The translations under genes were made by a program, and so were the position numbers. Below are positions 47,820 through 58,110 of a stretch of DNA of 64,000 bases, piece by piece. The number at the start of each line of letters is the position of its first letter. Positions within the stretch are counted from its first letter, which is position 1. Origin of the DNA: Brienomyrus brachyistius (lineage: Eukaryota; Chordata; Actinopteri; Osteoglossiformes; Mormyridae). The stretch is taken from positions 7,865,001 through 7,929,000 of the forward strand of contig NC_064554.1 of assembly GCF_023856365.1 (NCBI RefSeq), read 5' to 3'. Below the pieces are notes generated by a model. The model saw nothing but the letters and a program-made list of their open reading frames with translations, was not told the DNA's origin and searched no databases.

Positions 47820-48323
47820 GTGTATCAAATTAATCTACTTGAACCGTCTAAGATCGCGTTCACGCTATTTCCAACGCAGTTCCAGGAAACCACGCACCGT
47901 TGTCCCAACCGCGCCCCCTATCTGCGTAATCTTAGCTGCGATCTAGCAATCCATTTTCGTAGCCTACCGTTGTGCCGCCCAGCTTTTGCGAAATTGACAG
48001 CCGCTAACAACTTCTCTGAGGTAATTTGTCCATTTGCTAAGCGGACATCTGGTAAGAGCTTTTCCGAGGTAATTTATCTATTTGCGAGCCTGACAGCTGT
48101 TAACTTTTCTGAGGTAATCTGTCTACTTGCGAGCTTGACAGCTGGTAACTACTTCTCTGAGGTAATTTGTCCATTTGCAAACTTGCCAGTTGGTAACAAC
48201 TTTCTCATAATGCTGTGTCATGTGATCGCCGGAATGACGTTTATCGATCGGCAGGCCCAATTTAATTATTATTTAATTGCGCCTTTCTCTAATTCTAGCA
48301 GGAAACCAAGTCACAGAATTTAA
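47820..48323 (+). CDS. Unassigned ORF with in-frame peptide repeats (doubtful gene)
   Basis: The 167-codon frame opens at ATG 47820 and spans the 45/48-bp tandem array, giving a 15-16 residue repeat around FSEVICPFA / FSEVIYLFASLTA / FSEVICLLASLTAG. The N-terminal 60 residues and the C-terminus (CHVIAGMTFIDRQAQF) match nothing I recognise. There is no signal peptide, no visible domain and no neighbouring gene. The repeat length in multiples of three keeps the frame open, so chance is the simplest explanation. Purifying selection on a small repeat protein would be the alternative. Confidence 0.15.
   Translation: MYQINLLEPSKIAFTLFPTQFQETTHRCPNRAPYLRNLSCDLAIHFRSLPLCRPAFAKLTAANNFSEVICPFAKRTSGKSFSEVIYLFASLTAVNFSEVICLLASLTAGNYFSEVICPFANLPVGNNFLIMLCHVIAGMTFIDRQAQFNYYLIAPFSNSSRKPSHRI
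47983..48206 (+). repeat. 45/48-bp tandem repeat, 4 units plus a partial
   Basis: Units start at 48012, 48060, 48105 and 48153, each opening TTCTCTGAGGTAATTTGTCC or a close variant, with a half unit before. Unit lengths (48, 45, 48, 48) are all multiples of three. Confidence 0.85.
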
Positions 48324-48596
48324 AGGGCTAAAATATGCTTAAAATATTAGGCACAACCCCATACATAGTAGGCTATGTGTGTTAACACAGCTAATGTCTG
48401 TCTTTCTAAATAACACATTTCCCTCATAATTTGTTTTTCTTCTACTTTTATCATGTTTCACATTAGCTCTACACTTGTAAAACAGCTTGTCACACGATCA
48501 AGTTTCAACATTTGAGAAACCATTTTAATATGAACATTAAAAAAAAAAAGATATAACTTATATGTAATTTTATATCAGTTCTAGAAGATTTGAAGT

Positions 48597-48720
48597 TTTC
48601 TGCGATGAGTTGGCACCCCATCCTGGGTTGTTCCCTGCCTTGCGCCATAGTCCCTGGGATAGGCTCCATATGCCCCATGACCTTGAATAGGGCAATTGGC
48701 TACAGAAGATGGATGGATAA
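48597..48720 (+). mobile_element. SINE 3' fragment with GATGGATG tail
   Basis: Contains GGCACCCCATCCTGGGTTGT, CCTGGGATAGGCTCCATATG and GGCTACAGAAGATGGATGGA, the 3' third of the SINE family above. The tRNA-like head is missing, which suggests 5' truncation or decay. Confidence 0.75.
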
Positions 48721-48917
48721 TCTGTCTGGCCTCCTACCGTGTCATAAGCACTTTGTGTGGTCCATGTCCAACCCCCATGTTTACACTTCTATACTTACTC
48801 TGCACCATACCCCTGTAATTGTGAAAATATCGCCCCCCATGTGTCTTATGTAGTACCATGGTACCGGAGGAACGATATCTTGTACCACTGCATACTTGTG
48901 TATGGCTGGCATGACAA

Positions 48918-49243
48918 TAGAGTAACTAGATTTTGGAGTGTGTCTGTGGGGATTTTTGCTATATTTATCCAGAAGAGCATTTGCGAGGTCAGACACTGAT
49001 ATTGGATGTGAAGGCCTGGCTCACAATCTCGATTCTAATTCATTCCATAGGTGTTTGATGGGGTTGAGGTCAGGGTTCCATATGAACCAATCAAGTTCTT
49101 CCACTCCAATCTCACCCAACCGTGTCTTTATGGACCTTGCTTTGTGCACTGGGGCACAGTAACTCTGAAATAGAGAAGGAACTTCCCCAAATTGTTCCCA
49201 CAAAAATGGGATGTACAGAATTGTCCAAAATGTCTTGATATGC
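48918..49243 (-). pseudogene. Tc1-like transposase fragment with lost catalytic residues
   Basis: The minus strand encodes the C-terminal half of a Tc1/mariner transposase, the cut-and-paste enzyme with a DD34E centre. Recognisable stretches are LWEQFGEVPSLFQ, APVHKARSIKT, and NPDLNPIKHLWNELE before a stop at 49021. Homology continues past the stop to about 48918. Two catalytic sites are destroyed: the aspartate expected in the FQxDNAP-type motif is missing (FQSYCAP), and the glutamate of LNPIE is lysine (LNPIK). The N-terminal DNA-binding half is absent. At 49243 the homology flips strand and continues as the plus-strand block at 49244. Confidence 0.8.
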
Positions 49244-49446
49244 ATGCTCTTCTGGATGAATGGGCAAAAATTCCCACAGATACACTCCAAAATCTTGTGG
49301 AAAGCCTTCCCAGAAGAGTGGCAACTGTTACAGCTGCAAAGGGGGAACCAATCCTATATTGATGCCTATGAATTTAAATCGGGATGTCATAAAAATTCCC
49401 GTGGGTGTAATGGCCATGTGGTCCAATACTTTTGTCAGTATAGTGC
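49244..49446 (+). mobile_element. Tc1-like 3' end, inverted relative to its neighbour
   Basis: Plus-strand sequence ATGCTCTTCTGGATGAATGG, AAAGCCTTCCCAGAAGAGTG and GTGTAATGGCCATGTGGTCC, ending in CAATACTTTTGTCAGTATAG, is the coding tail and terminal repeat of the same Tc1 family. The adjacent block reads from the minus strand. About 52 bp (49244-49295) are also present in reverse at 48929-48980. Confidence 0.75.
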
Positions 49447-49599
49447 ATGTGTTTGTTCCATGTTTGATAGTCAACATCACTTAGTGTCAATGAAAATGGG
49501 GGGAGGGAGACTAATCTGATTTCAGGGGACACCCTGACCATCCCATTTACTTTACCACTGTTAAGGAGTATCTGGGAGAAATGAAGGTTTATTTTGCTC

Positions 49600-49932
49600 C
49601 CTGCTGCAAGTCAGCATTCAGGATAAGGTTTTAAACCAGGATAAGGTTTTAAGCATATTTGCACAGCACTATTTCTTCATATATTCTTCATATATTTTTC
49701 TATATGGTGTGTTTTTGTTGTGTAGTTATTTTATTTTTAACTTTAATTTTTATACTTTATTTTATTATTTCCTAGTTAAATTTACCTTATATTTTAATTT
49801 TCATATTTATTTCTTATCCTATTCACAGTCTTTTGTCTTTCGGTCATGAGCAGTTGTCTAAGCATTTCACTGCATATCGTACTGTGTATGACTGTGTATG
49901 TGACAAATAAAATTTGAATTTGATTTGAAAAA
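49600..49932 (+). mobile_element. LINE 3' UTR and tail fragment
   Basis: AAGCATTTCACTGCATATCG, GTACTGTGTATGACTGTGTA and TGTGACAAATAAAATTTGAA form a common fish LINE 3' end with a short TTTGAA-type tail. Its upstream part is T-rich non-coding DNA. Only the tail is recognisable and the clade is uncertain (L2-group likely). Confidence 0.55.
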
Positions 49933-50879
49933 TTTGAACCCTTAGTAGTATTGTCTCTCGGCACATTGCCTATAGCTTAGTGAGGTTAATTACGTAGCAC
50001 CAAGCAAGATCTTGATTGCTGTAGAACACAGGTTTATTTTAATCTCACCAAGCTCTAATTGCACTGGGGTTAACGCCCTTCAGAGATTTAATTATTGACA
50101 ATTTACAGACAACCATGAATAAAAACACAGGGTAAATACATTGCAGTTTTTTATATTTACTTGCATGGTGGAGAGCAATTAATATTCTATGAAAATTCGA
50201 TTCCCTACTTTATGAAGGACCATGTGCATCCTGGGTGAGGAGATGAGACTGCTGTTTCATTTAACTGAACTTTGGGGTTTGGTTAAAGAGTTTAAATGCA
50301 ATATACCTGAAAGCACAACAAGGCTGCATTAGCCCCTCCCCATTAAAAGACTCTTCATGTTTTTCTGCTCAAATAATTTGCAGAATGCAATGTTTCCCGT
50401 GGATCAAGAGGTTTGGTGTGGGGGCAAAAGAGAGTGCTGGTCTGACGTCAATTTCTAGACAGGTTGTTAGCATTTTCGGACGTCCGGTTCCCTTGGCAAA
50501 AAGCCTATGAGAAAGGTGAATGGGGTTTCAGAAAATTGGTCTGTGGTTAAAACAAGTATTAAAAATACCCTCTTGTTTTGTTGTACGAGTAATCATTTGT
50601 AACGGGTGGCATTTTGACAAATGTTTGTGTGTCACATAGGAAAAATTAGTTGCTAACATTTTGCTAAAGGAAGTGAATAATCGAACTGCAATGGGCCAGT
50701 TTCCTAACATCACTCTAGCTGTTGCTGATCTGAGACCAGATTTTGCCCGAATTGCTTTCTCCTGAAGGAAGCCTATTGAAATAATTCTTTAGCCACATCG
50801 CTGTACATCTTAGCTGTTTCTTATCTTTGTAATCTTAATTACTGTATATAACTCATCAACATACATTTTGGCAAATTTC
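49933..50879. other. No gene seen
   Basis: AT-rich spacer between a LINE tail and the truncated edge of the half Tc1. Confidence 0.5.
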
Positions 50880-51650
50880 ACTCTTTTTTATGTTTTTCTG
50901 TCAATAGTTGTTCTTCCATGGAGTCCATTACTGTTCGAAATGCGATGGATGGTGTGATCAGAAAGTGAAGTCCCTTGACCTTGAAACTCAGCCTGAATGA
51001 TTTTGGATGATTCCTTTAGCTCTTTTTCTACTATCTGCACTATCCTTCTGATCAACCTGGGGTTGCATTTCCTCTTGTGTCCATGTCCTGGGAGGTTGGC
51101 TACAGTCCCATGAACCTTATACTTTTTTAATAATATTGGCAACTATGGTCACAGGAACATGAAACAGCTTGGAGATGGTCTTATAGCCTTTACCTTTAAC
51201 ACGGTTATCTATAATCTTCTTTCTGAGCTCCTCAGACAGCTTTCTACTTTGCTTTCTCTTTTCTATGTTCAGTGTGGTGCACACCATGATACAAAACTAC
51301 AAAGTAGCGTGTTCTTTCCCTTTGAACAGGCTGAATGACTAATGAAAATCTTAAAGGCACCCGTGATACTAATTAAGGTTAAACACCTAGTTTGAAACAT
51401 GACTATAATGCAAGGAAAAATAGACTCTTTAGGGGTACCAACAAATCTGTCCATACTATTTTAGCATAACTTTGTAAAATAAACAACAAATTTCAGAAAT
51501 GTATTGATTTTCTCTATGACATACTAAAGGCATGCAGGTACACATTAGACAATTGCTTTTAATTTAATCACTTTTCAGGAGAAATTAAGCATTGTTTCAA
51601 TGAGCTGTAAGGGTACAGTACCAACAAATTTGTCCATGTCTGTTTTTTGA
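50880..51650 (-). mobile_element. Half Tc1 element with IR/DR-type 5' end
   Basis: Two copies of the word ACCAACAAATNTGTCCAT lie at about 51434-51451 and 51623-51640, nearly 190 bp apart and in the same orientation, upstream of the transposase start. This is the paired direct-repeat layout (IR/DR) known from fish Tc1-like elements such as Sleeping Beauty's relatives. The 3' half and far terminal repeat are deleted, so the element cannot move. Confidence 0.7.
50888..51287 (-). pseudogene. Tc1-like transposase, N-terminal half, frameshifted
   Basis: Starting from the ATG at 51285-51287, a 56-codon frame (MVCTTLNIEKRKQSRKLSEE onward) encodes the first helix-turn-helix of a Tc1 transposase and stops at 51117. 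A second overlapping frame (51142-50888, 84 codons) continues the protein with KYKVHGTVANLPGHGHKRK and HTIHRISNSNGLHGRT, the second DNA-binding domain. The break is a one-base shift in the A-rich stretch near 51122-51130. Sequence after 50880 no longer matches, so the catalytic half is missing. Confidence 0.8.
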
Positions 51651-52807
51651 CATACCAAAAGATAAATGCAAATAATATGCCATCATAGATATCCCTTCAA
51701 TTCTTTGCATTGCAAATTCTGGTTTTGGTTTCTGGTGGTGGCCCTGGAGAATGTCTGGGAAGGAATCCTCTGGGCCTTAGTGTTTTCCACTGAAAAACAA
51801 CAGTAATGCATGGAACCATCTTGGTGTTTCTGAGAATAGATTGAAAAGAACAAGATATTATTGCTATATTTGAATAGGTATTGATTGTGTCGTGGTTCTT
51901 AACAAAGCCAGAGATCCTGGACTCCACCTGATCTTTTCTGTCCAATCTAATGAGTTCAGCTGTTTTCACATTCTATTTATCAAGGGACAAACAATGATCA
52001 TGGTTATTTATAATTGCCCATTTCTGTCAAATTGTGAAATTCATCCTGTAGCTTCACAGTATTATTTGAGGTTTTAAAGTATGGAAAACAAAACCTGTGG
52101 TTTACATACAGCTGAAGCCTCTCCCTTAAAATGCAAGAAGTAGTACCACGGGAGACTTGGTATATTCTTCTGTGCATGAAAAGGAATTGCATAGAGGAGC
52201 CAGCGTGACACAGGAAATGCTCAATGCTATACAGGAAATTTAATTCTACTGATAATGAGGATCATTAGGACAATAATAGGCGGCAGCAGATATTAGACCT
52301 AATAAATATCAAAGCTTTAGGTTTGTTAATTCTTAAACTGGAGATTCATTTGGTTTAAACTCATATGGGAATGTAGAATATGTCATTATAATGCAGTCAG
52401 TGAAAATTTACCTTGTTAAAAATACACAGGCGTAAAACATTCCTCTTTTTATCAAAGGACAAGGGTTACTTACCAAGACTTTGGTCTTTTTTGTGTATTA
52501 TAAATGGTGAAACAACTGGCCCACCACGGAAGGTAATACCAAATTAAATCTCTCAGAGCAGAAGCGAACAGAGCTGTGGAGGAATGCAGGGCTGCTGCTT
52601 GTGCTGAAATTAGGGTCTCTTGTCATATTGCCACGGTGACTGATTGGTCTATGCAGCAAGATAAATGAATCTTGGTTTTAATGTAACCGTTGCCTGCTTA
52701 GAGCTGCATGGATTTCTCTAAGTACGTTCACCTCTCTGGTGGGACCTTACTGAGACAGGAAGCTGCTAGCACAGGTTTTATACGTGCTGTATACCCTAAA
52801 GATTGAA
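51651..52807. other. No gene seen
   Basis: AT-rich DNA next to the Tc1 terminal repeat. Frames under 95 codons, none recognised. Confidence 0.5.
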
Positions 52808-52851
52808 CTAGGGCTGTCACTACTGATTACATTAATAATCAAATTATCGTT
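52808..52851. mobile_element. hAT-type terminal fragment next to the SINE
   Basis: CTAGGGCTGTCACTACTGAT and the AT-rich tail ATTAATAATCAAATTATCG resemble the tip of the element at 54.2 kb. The SINE at 52864 landed in or beside it. Confidence 0.3.
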
Positions 52852-52863
52852 TAAATATAATAT
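52852..52863. repeat. Left target-site duplication of SINE at 52.9 kb
   Basis: TAAATATAATAT, repeated at 53220-53231. Confidence 0.85.
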
Positions 52864-53219
52864 CCATCCATCCATTTTCCAAACCGCTTATCCTACTGGG
52901 TCGCGGGGGGTCCGGAGCCTATCCTGGAAGCAATGGGCATGAGGCAGGGAACAACCCTGGATGGGGGGCCAGCCCATCACAGGGCACACTCACACACCAT
53001 TCACTCTTACACATGCACACCTACGGGCAATTTAGCAACTCCAATTAGCCTCAGCATGTTTTTGGACTGTGGGGGGAAACTGGAGTACCCGGAAGAAACC
53101 CCACGACGACATGGGGAGAACATGCAAACTCCACACGCATGTGACCCAGGTGGAGACTCGAACCTGGGTCCCAGAGGTGTGAGGCAACAGTGCTAACCAC
53201 TGCACCATCATGCCGCCCC
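52864..53219 (-). mobile_element. tRNA-derived SINE, full length and well preserved
   Basis: On the minus strand it starts GGGGCGGCATGATGGTGCAG, the A-box side of a tRNA-derived promoter, followed by a B-box GGTTCGAGTCTCC. The body contains GTGGAGTTTGCATGTTCTC and AATTGGAGTTGCTAAATTGC, then GGATAAGCGGTTTGGAAAAT and a (GATG)n tail. A perfect 12-bp duplication TAAATATAATAT flanks it (52852-52863 and 53220-53231). It is the best-preserved SINE here and a reference for the degraded copies. SINEs are transcribed by RNA polymerase III and mobilised by LINE enzymes; the partner LINE is not known from this sequence. Confidence 0.9.
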
Positions 53220-53231
53220 TAAATATAATAT
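53220..53231. repeat. Right target-site duplication of SINE at 52.9 kb
   Basis: TAAATATAATAT, identical to 52852-52863. Confidence 0.85.
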
Positions 53232-53254
53232 AATGTATTATTTTATATAAAATA

Positions 53255-53372
53255 ATTCATATTTATTGCAATTGGCTGGAGGCAGGAACAAACCCTGGAG
53301 AGGGCCTAGCCCATTGCAAAGTGCACATTCACTCACTCACACATACATTGAAATAGGCACTTCCAATTCATG
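53255..53372 (-). mobile_element. Decayed SINE fragment, minus strand
   Basis: AATTGGCTGGAGGCAGGAAC, CCTAGCCCATTGCAAAG and TTCACTCACTCACACATAC follow the same order as the SINE just to its left. This is a second, much older copy next to the fresh one. Confidence 0.5.
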
Positions 53373-54197
53373 CATGAGCTCTGCACGCACCATCTGAGCC
53401 AGTGATAATTATTCTTATCCATGCTGTTTTGCTTATATATTATGTGGCATGAGAAAGAACAAACACCAACGATTTACTTAAGATAAAACATTCGTTTTCC
53501 ACTGTATGGAAATATGATGGATTCCATAGAGATGATATTGAACAAAAGCAAATGATTTGTGACACTGATTTGTGTCTGTTGGCACCACCGACATATTTGA
53601 CAGACTCTATAGGTTCTATTTGGCTGTAGTTAATTTTCAACTTCTAAACATCACAAAGACTTCAAATATCACAATGTGAACTTACATGGTTATTATGTAC
53701 ACTGGTTATTATATGGTTACTTACATGGTTTTTATGTAAGGTGATGCAGTTAAACAATGGGCTAGCCTTTGCTTTATCAGCGATTCTATTGAGATGCATC
53801 GTAGAAAGTAAATTAAGCAAATAAATTGTGAAAGTGATGATAAAAACAGGTTAGGTTATTCCTATAGGCTAAATGGCATATAGTTAACCTTGAATTTTTT
53901 TGTGAGTCTGATTAACCTGAATGTCTTCTTTTAAGATGTACAGTAACGGTGCAGATCCACAGTTTCGGTTATGAGTGGTTTACCGCGGTCTGAAAAGAAA
54001 TTCCAAAATGTGGAACAGTATCATTATATTTTCATTGTTCCTTTGTCCTTATAGGGGTATAAGAATAACAATTTTTTCACTGCTCTATTGTCTCTTGAGA
54101 ATTAGACTAAAACGTCATCATTCCTCTCATTCGAGAGAGTATGTTAGTCTACAGTACTCTGTAATAATATATAATGCACTTTATTATTGCTGTATTT

Positions 54198-55632
54198 ACA
54201 GTAGGGCTGTCACGATCATGAAATTTTAAAATGAAAATAATTGCGATTAAAGATTTAATTGTCCTTTTCTGTTTATGCTCTAACACTATCAGACTATAGT
54301 TAGCCAAATCATAGTTTAGTAATACAAATACACCTTATGAAAAACTGAATATTGAATACTGGAACACACTGTAGCTGTGGGCGAACCGAGGCATCGCGAG
54401 CGCAACGAAGAACGAGACTTGGTTGCTAGGGCAGCACACGCTCTTTATTCTAGTACTGACTAAATCTTCAACAGAAACAGAACCAGCTCTGAACCTATAT
54501 GCACATGGCGGAAACAGAAACTGGTCAGACACTGAAGTGTAAGGTGCACACACGGTGGGAGATTTATATAAGTCAAGAACACGAGAGCTTTGAAAACAAA
54601 AATTGTACCGGGCAGATATGACATTAACAAATAAGTAGTTAATCGCCTCGAGGTAAACAGTTGGTGTTGTCACCTACCCAATGTTACTATGCCCGCCTGC
54701 ACCGCCCGATCTGTTTATCCTGCCATTTTACAGCACCCATATTGTCTACATTTACAGCAAACTAAGCCAGATAACTTATTGGAATCAAAGTAGTCCGGGG
54801 TATTTAAACTTGGATAAATTTGACAAGTTATCCGGCTATGCAAGAGATTTGGCTTCGTGAAACACGATGCAGACCCCTTTTGTTAATGATTCCATTGACT
54901 TTAAAAACAATCAATTTTCTTTGCTTATTTTATGTGCATTCGTGCTCTCATGACAAGAAATCACTGGTCCTTTTAGCCTCCATACGCGAGAGGTAAAAAT
55001 TAGCCCCGTAAAGGTGAATTTCTTGCCATAACAGTGCGAATGCACATAAAATACGCATTTGTGCTGCAATAAGAAATTGCCACGAATGCGTACCTGGTTA
55101 CCAGTTATGTGCACTCATTTATGGCACGCCAAATCTGTGGGATCATTAAAAATGGACAAATTAACATAAAGTTCTCTAGTTCTTTGTCCTACTGACATAA
55201 AATACTGACTTTATTGCAGTATAATAGTGGCAACCCACCATAACGAGACCCATAGACACGCACTCAGACACAAGTGCAGGTGCTATGCAGAACTTTTAGT
55301 AAACATGATCATGCGCAGACATGCGAGGTACAAGTTGTGCTGGTGGTACAGATTGGTTCAGAAGCACATATATATGGGGTCTGTGGATGGTTTGTTATTG
55401 TCCACGGTAGGTCTTGGAACTTATAACCCAAGGATATTGGGGAGCTACTGCAGTTGCTTTGCAGTCATTCTATTGTTATATTTAACTTCTCATTCTTAGT
55501 AATCACAGTCAGTTTCTAATGTGTGAAGTGTTTCCACACAACTAAGACTTTTGCTCTGTATTTGAACCTCATCTTTTTAATAGCTACTTTAAATAATTGA
55601 GTTTAATCGAGTAATCATGACATCTCTAGTGT
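54198..55632. mobile_element. Possible decayed hAT-type element
   Basis: CAGTAGGGCTGTCACGATCA at the left and, on the opposite strand, CACTAGAGATGTCATGATTA at the right resemble each other and known hAT tips. No 8-bp duplication and no transposase frame are visible. The two ends could belong to unrelated insertions. Confidence 0.25.
54927..55056. repeat. Inverted-repeat element (hairpin)
   Basis: TATTTTATGTGCATTCGTGC at 54927 is inverted at 55024-55054 (GCGAATGCACATAAAATACG). Arms are about 35 bp with a loop of about 60 bp. It could be a small MITE or part of a larger element. Confidence 0.5.
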
Positions 55633-55867
55633 GCACAAGGTCAAACGTCAGCCAAGATGGCGGAAGATTGGCTTAGGGGGCGATGGATGACACTTGATGT
55701 GAACCTTAGGCAGGGGATTTTGAAAGCAGACCTGTGGAGGTAGGGGATATGATATTTCAGGTATTTTTCGGGCTTTCTAAAGTATAGTTTTGCATTTACA
55801 AGGCTTCACTTTATAGACTATAATACATATACATTATGTTCGTTTGTTAGCAGAGTGAATTTAAACT

Positions 55868-56070
55868 GTAGCCTAAGCTAATGTGTGTTTTAAAATGCTT
55901 AAGTTTATGGTAATATTTGTCTCACAAATATTAAGCCTATTTACTGTATTACTTAAGAAGTGTAAGCCTTAGTTAATGTATGTTGCATAACGCTTAAGAA
56001 GCCTAAGCTGATGTACTGTATGTCTCATAATGCTTAAGTCTAAGCTAATCTCTGCCTCATGATGTCTTGG
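55868..56070 (+). repeat. Degenerate tandem repeat, unit near 38 bp
   Basis: GCCTAAGCTAATGTGTG, GCCTTAGTTAATGTATG and GCCTAAGCTGATGTACTG each precede a word close to CATAATGCTTAAG. Spacing is irregular and the array is old. Confidence 0.55.
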
Positions 56071-57194
56071 ATCAATCTGGCATTTTCGCATATGTTGTAA
56101 AACTGCATGGGGGTATTTGTCAGTTACTTGCATGTTTGCTGCCTAAAACTTCTCATAACATTAACAAAAAGCAATTTAACTTAAAAATAAAGTGAATGAT
56201 GCTGGCCAAGGGACAGTGCTTCATTTTGCCTGTAAATTGGTTAATTAACTTAGCAATGCACTGGATGGCAATATCCCAGGTCTCTTGCATGATATACCTT
56301 CCACTCCTGTAGCCTGTAGCCAGTTTCTCCTGGAAAAATCTGGAACATTTGTAATTACTGGGCTTGCCAGCCCATAATAGCATTGGCTAATGTGAAGTGT
56401 AACTGTCAGTTCTCTCCAGTGACGAATCAGAAATAAAACAGGCACCAAGATAAAACATCTTAATTGACTTTGGTACTTTTATTATTATTTGTATTGGCAT
56501 TACAATTGTAGGAAACCATTATGGTTATTAAATTTATTGCCTTCTAGATGCATGTTTGGATTTTCATTTCCTGTTGCTTGTCAAATAAAACGGTGTATGT
56601 ATAATCATGTTTTTATCTGTAGTAATTATGAGGACCATTTCATTATTATTAGGGGTGCTGTGGCATGTGCATTTCGTTCAAGGATGGGCCCTGTCTGACA
56701 TTAGCTAGCATTTTACTTCCTTGCAAACACATGGGGATATGAACATCTTAGAAGCTTCCAAGATTAGTTTAAAAAAAAATAAAAAAAGGCATCCAGGTCA
56801 CGGCTGATTTGTTGGCTGGCCTGACTTTGTTTATCAACAGTTAAATCCTGCAGCAGCCAAGCCTTCAGGAAGCGTCAGAGCAGTAGTTTTCTTTCATCTG
56901 TCATATTCTGAGAGGAGGGAGGCATGTACAGTAGTAGAGAATAGCATCCGACCACCTACGTGAAAGAGCAGGTGGTTGTCGACTGTAGAACAGGATGGTC
57001 TCGGGGAGCCCTGCTGGTCACATGCTGCACATTGAGTACTTCTTTTGTCTTCCATTTGCATTTTTTCCCCCTCAAATATGCCCGTTGGCAAATATACTCA
57101 TAACTGGCGAAAAGCAGTCGATGACAGGAACTCGCCACACCCTGTCAGCTAAGCTATGTCTCAACAGCCTTAGTGTGTATCAGGAGCGTTCAAG

Positions 57195-57370
57195 ACAGTG
57201 GTGGGGAACCTGTTCCATGGAGGGCAGGTGTGGATGCGGGTTTTTGAGATTTCCGCTCAATTAGATGATAACAATGGGACGCCAGAACTAGAGTTGAGAA
57301 CCATTGTTTTATTATCGGCTGATTGAGAGGTCATCCCAAAAACCCGCACCACACCAGCCCTCCATGGAAT
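57195..57370. mobile_element. Palindromic hAT-like MITE (copy 2, decayed)
   Basis: CAGTGGTGGGGAACCTGTTC at the left, GCGGGTTTTTGAGATTTCCG inside, and the inverted partner GATTGAGAGGTCATCCCAAA followed by AACCCGCAC on the right show this is the same family as 35.2 kb. The right arm stops short of its terminal repeat. Confidence 0.65.
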
Positions 57371-57599
57371 CCATGCAATCAAATCCGGCTAAAACAACCC
57401 CCTCAATAATCATGTTTACCCCTAAATGGGTGGAGATCTCAACTCCACCCAATGTTCAAACGAAACGTCCTTGGGTATAGCGGTGAAAGTCTAATCAATC
57501 TGTCAGTGGTTTTTTTACTCAGAAGCATGTTGACTCAGAGAAACCAATAATAGGAAATGTTTCATCATCAACCTCCTGGAAGCATGATGTGTTATACAT

Positions 57600-58110
57600 C
57601 TTGGGCTAGGTACCGAACTTCGGTACTTTTGTGGTGCCGACCGAAATGCACTTATCCTATTGAGCATTGAAAAATTAGTCATCTTTGGGTGCTAAATTTC
57701 GATACCCAAAAAGTAAATCTCAGCTTCTGTGAGCTAATAAGCATGTAGCGTACTTGTCCGAAAATTAACGTTGCTGGTAATTGGCTAACATAACATTTCA
57801 CCAATATGGAGGTCGGAAGGAAAATGGTATGATCAGAGACAAACTTGCGAACTGGTTCACGTGTGAGTGTTGTAGTTTTTGTTTGTTGCGTAGTGTAAAA
57901 AATGCCCAAGAAATCAAAAGTGTGCCTCCACAGGGTTCCAGACTGCATCCATTCAGTTGCATTTTGCAACCATTTTTGGAAACCAAGCGACTAGCAAGTA
58001 TTCTCCTCATTTATGCCCAAATATGCCCACCATATAGTGGCTTACCACATCGTCGAATATCCCCTGAAACACCCGCTAATATTGAACATTGTTGTTTATG
58101 TGTATGCATG
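57600..58110. mobile_element. Possible decayed hAT-type element
   Basis: GGTACCGAACTTCGGTACTT and GTGCCGACCGAAATGCAC have the look of a fish hAT family end. Downstream, ATGCCCAAGAAATCAAAAGT could be the start of a BED-finger transposase but soon breaks. Family recognised from memory. Confidence 0.3.

Noticed and set aside
52933..53196. 87-codon plus-strand frame, similar to one at 59165-59386
   Set aside because: Both are the antisense strand of the SINE. The shared peptide reflects shared repeat sequence.
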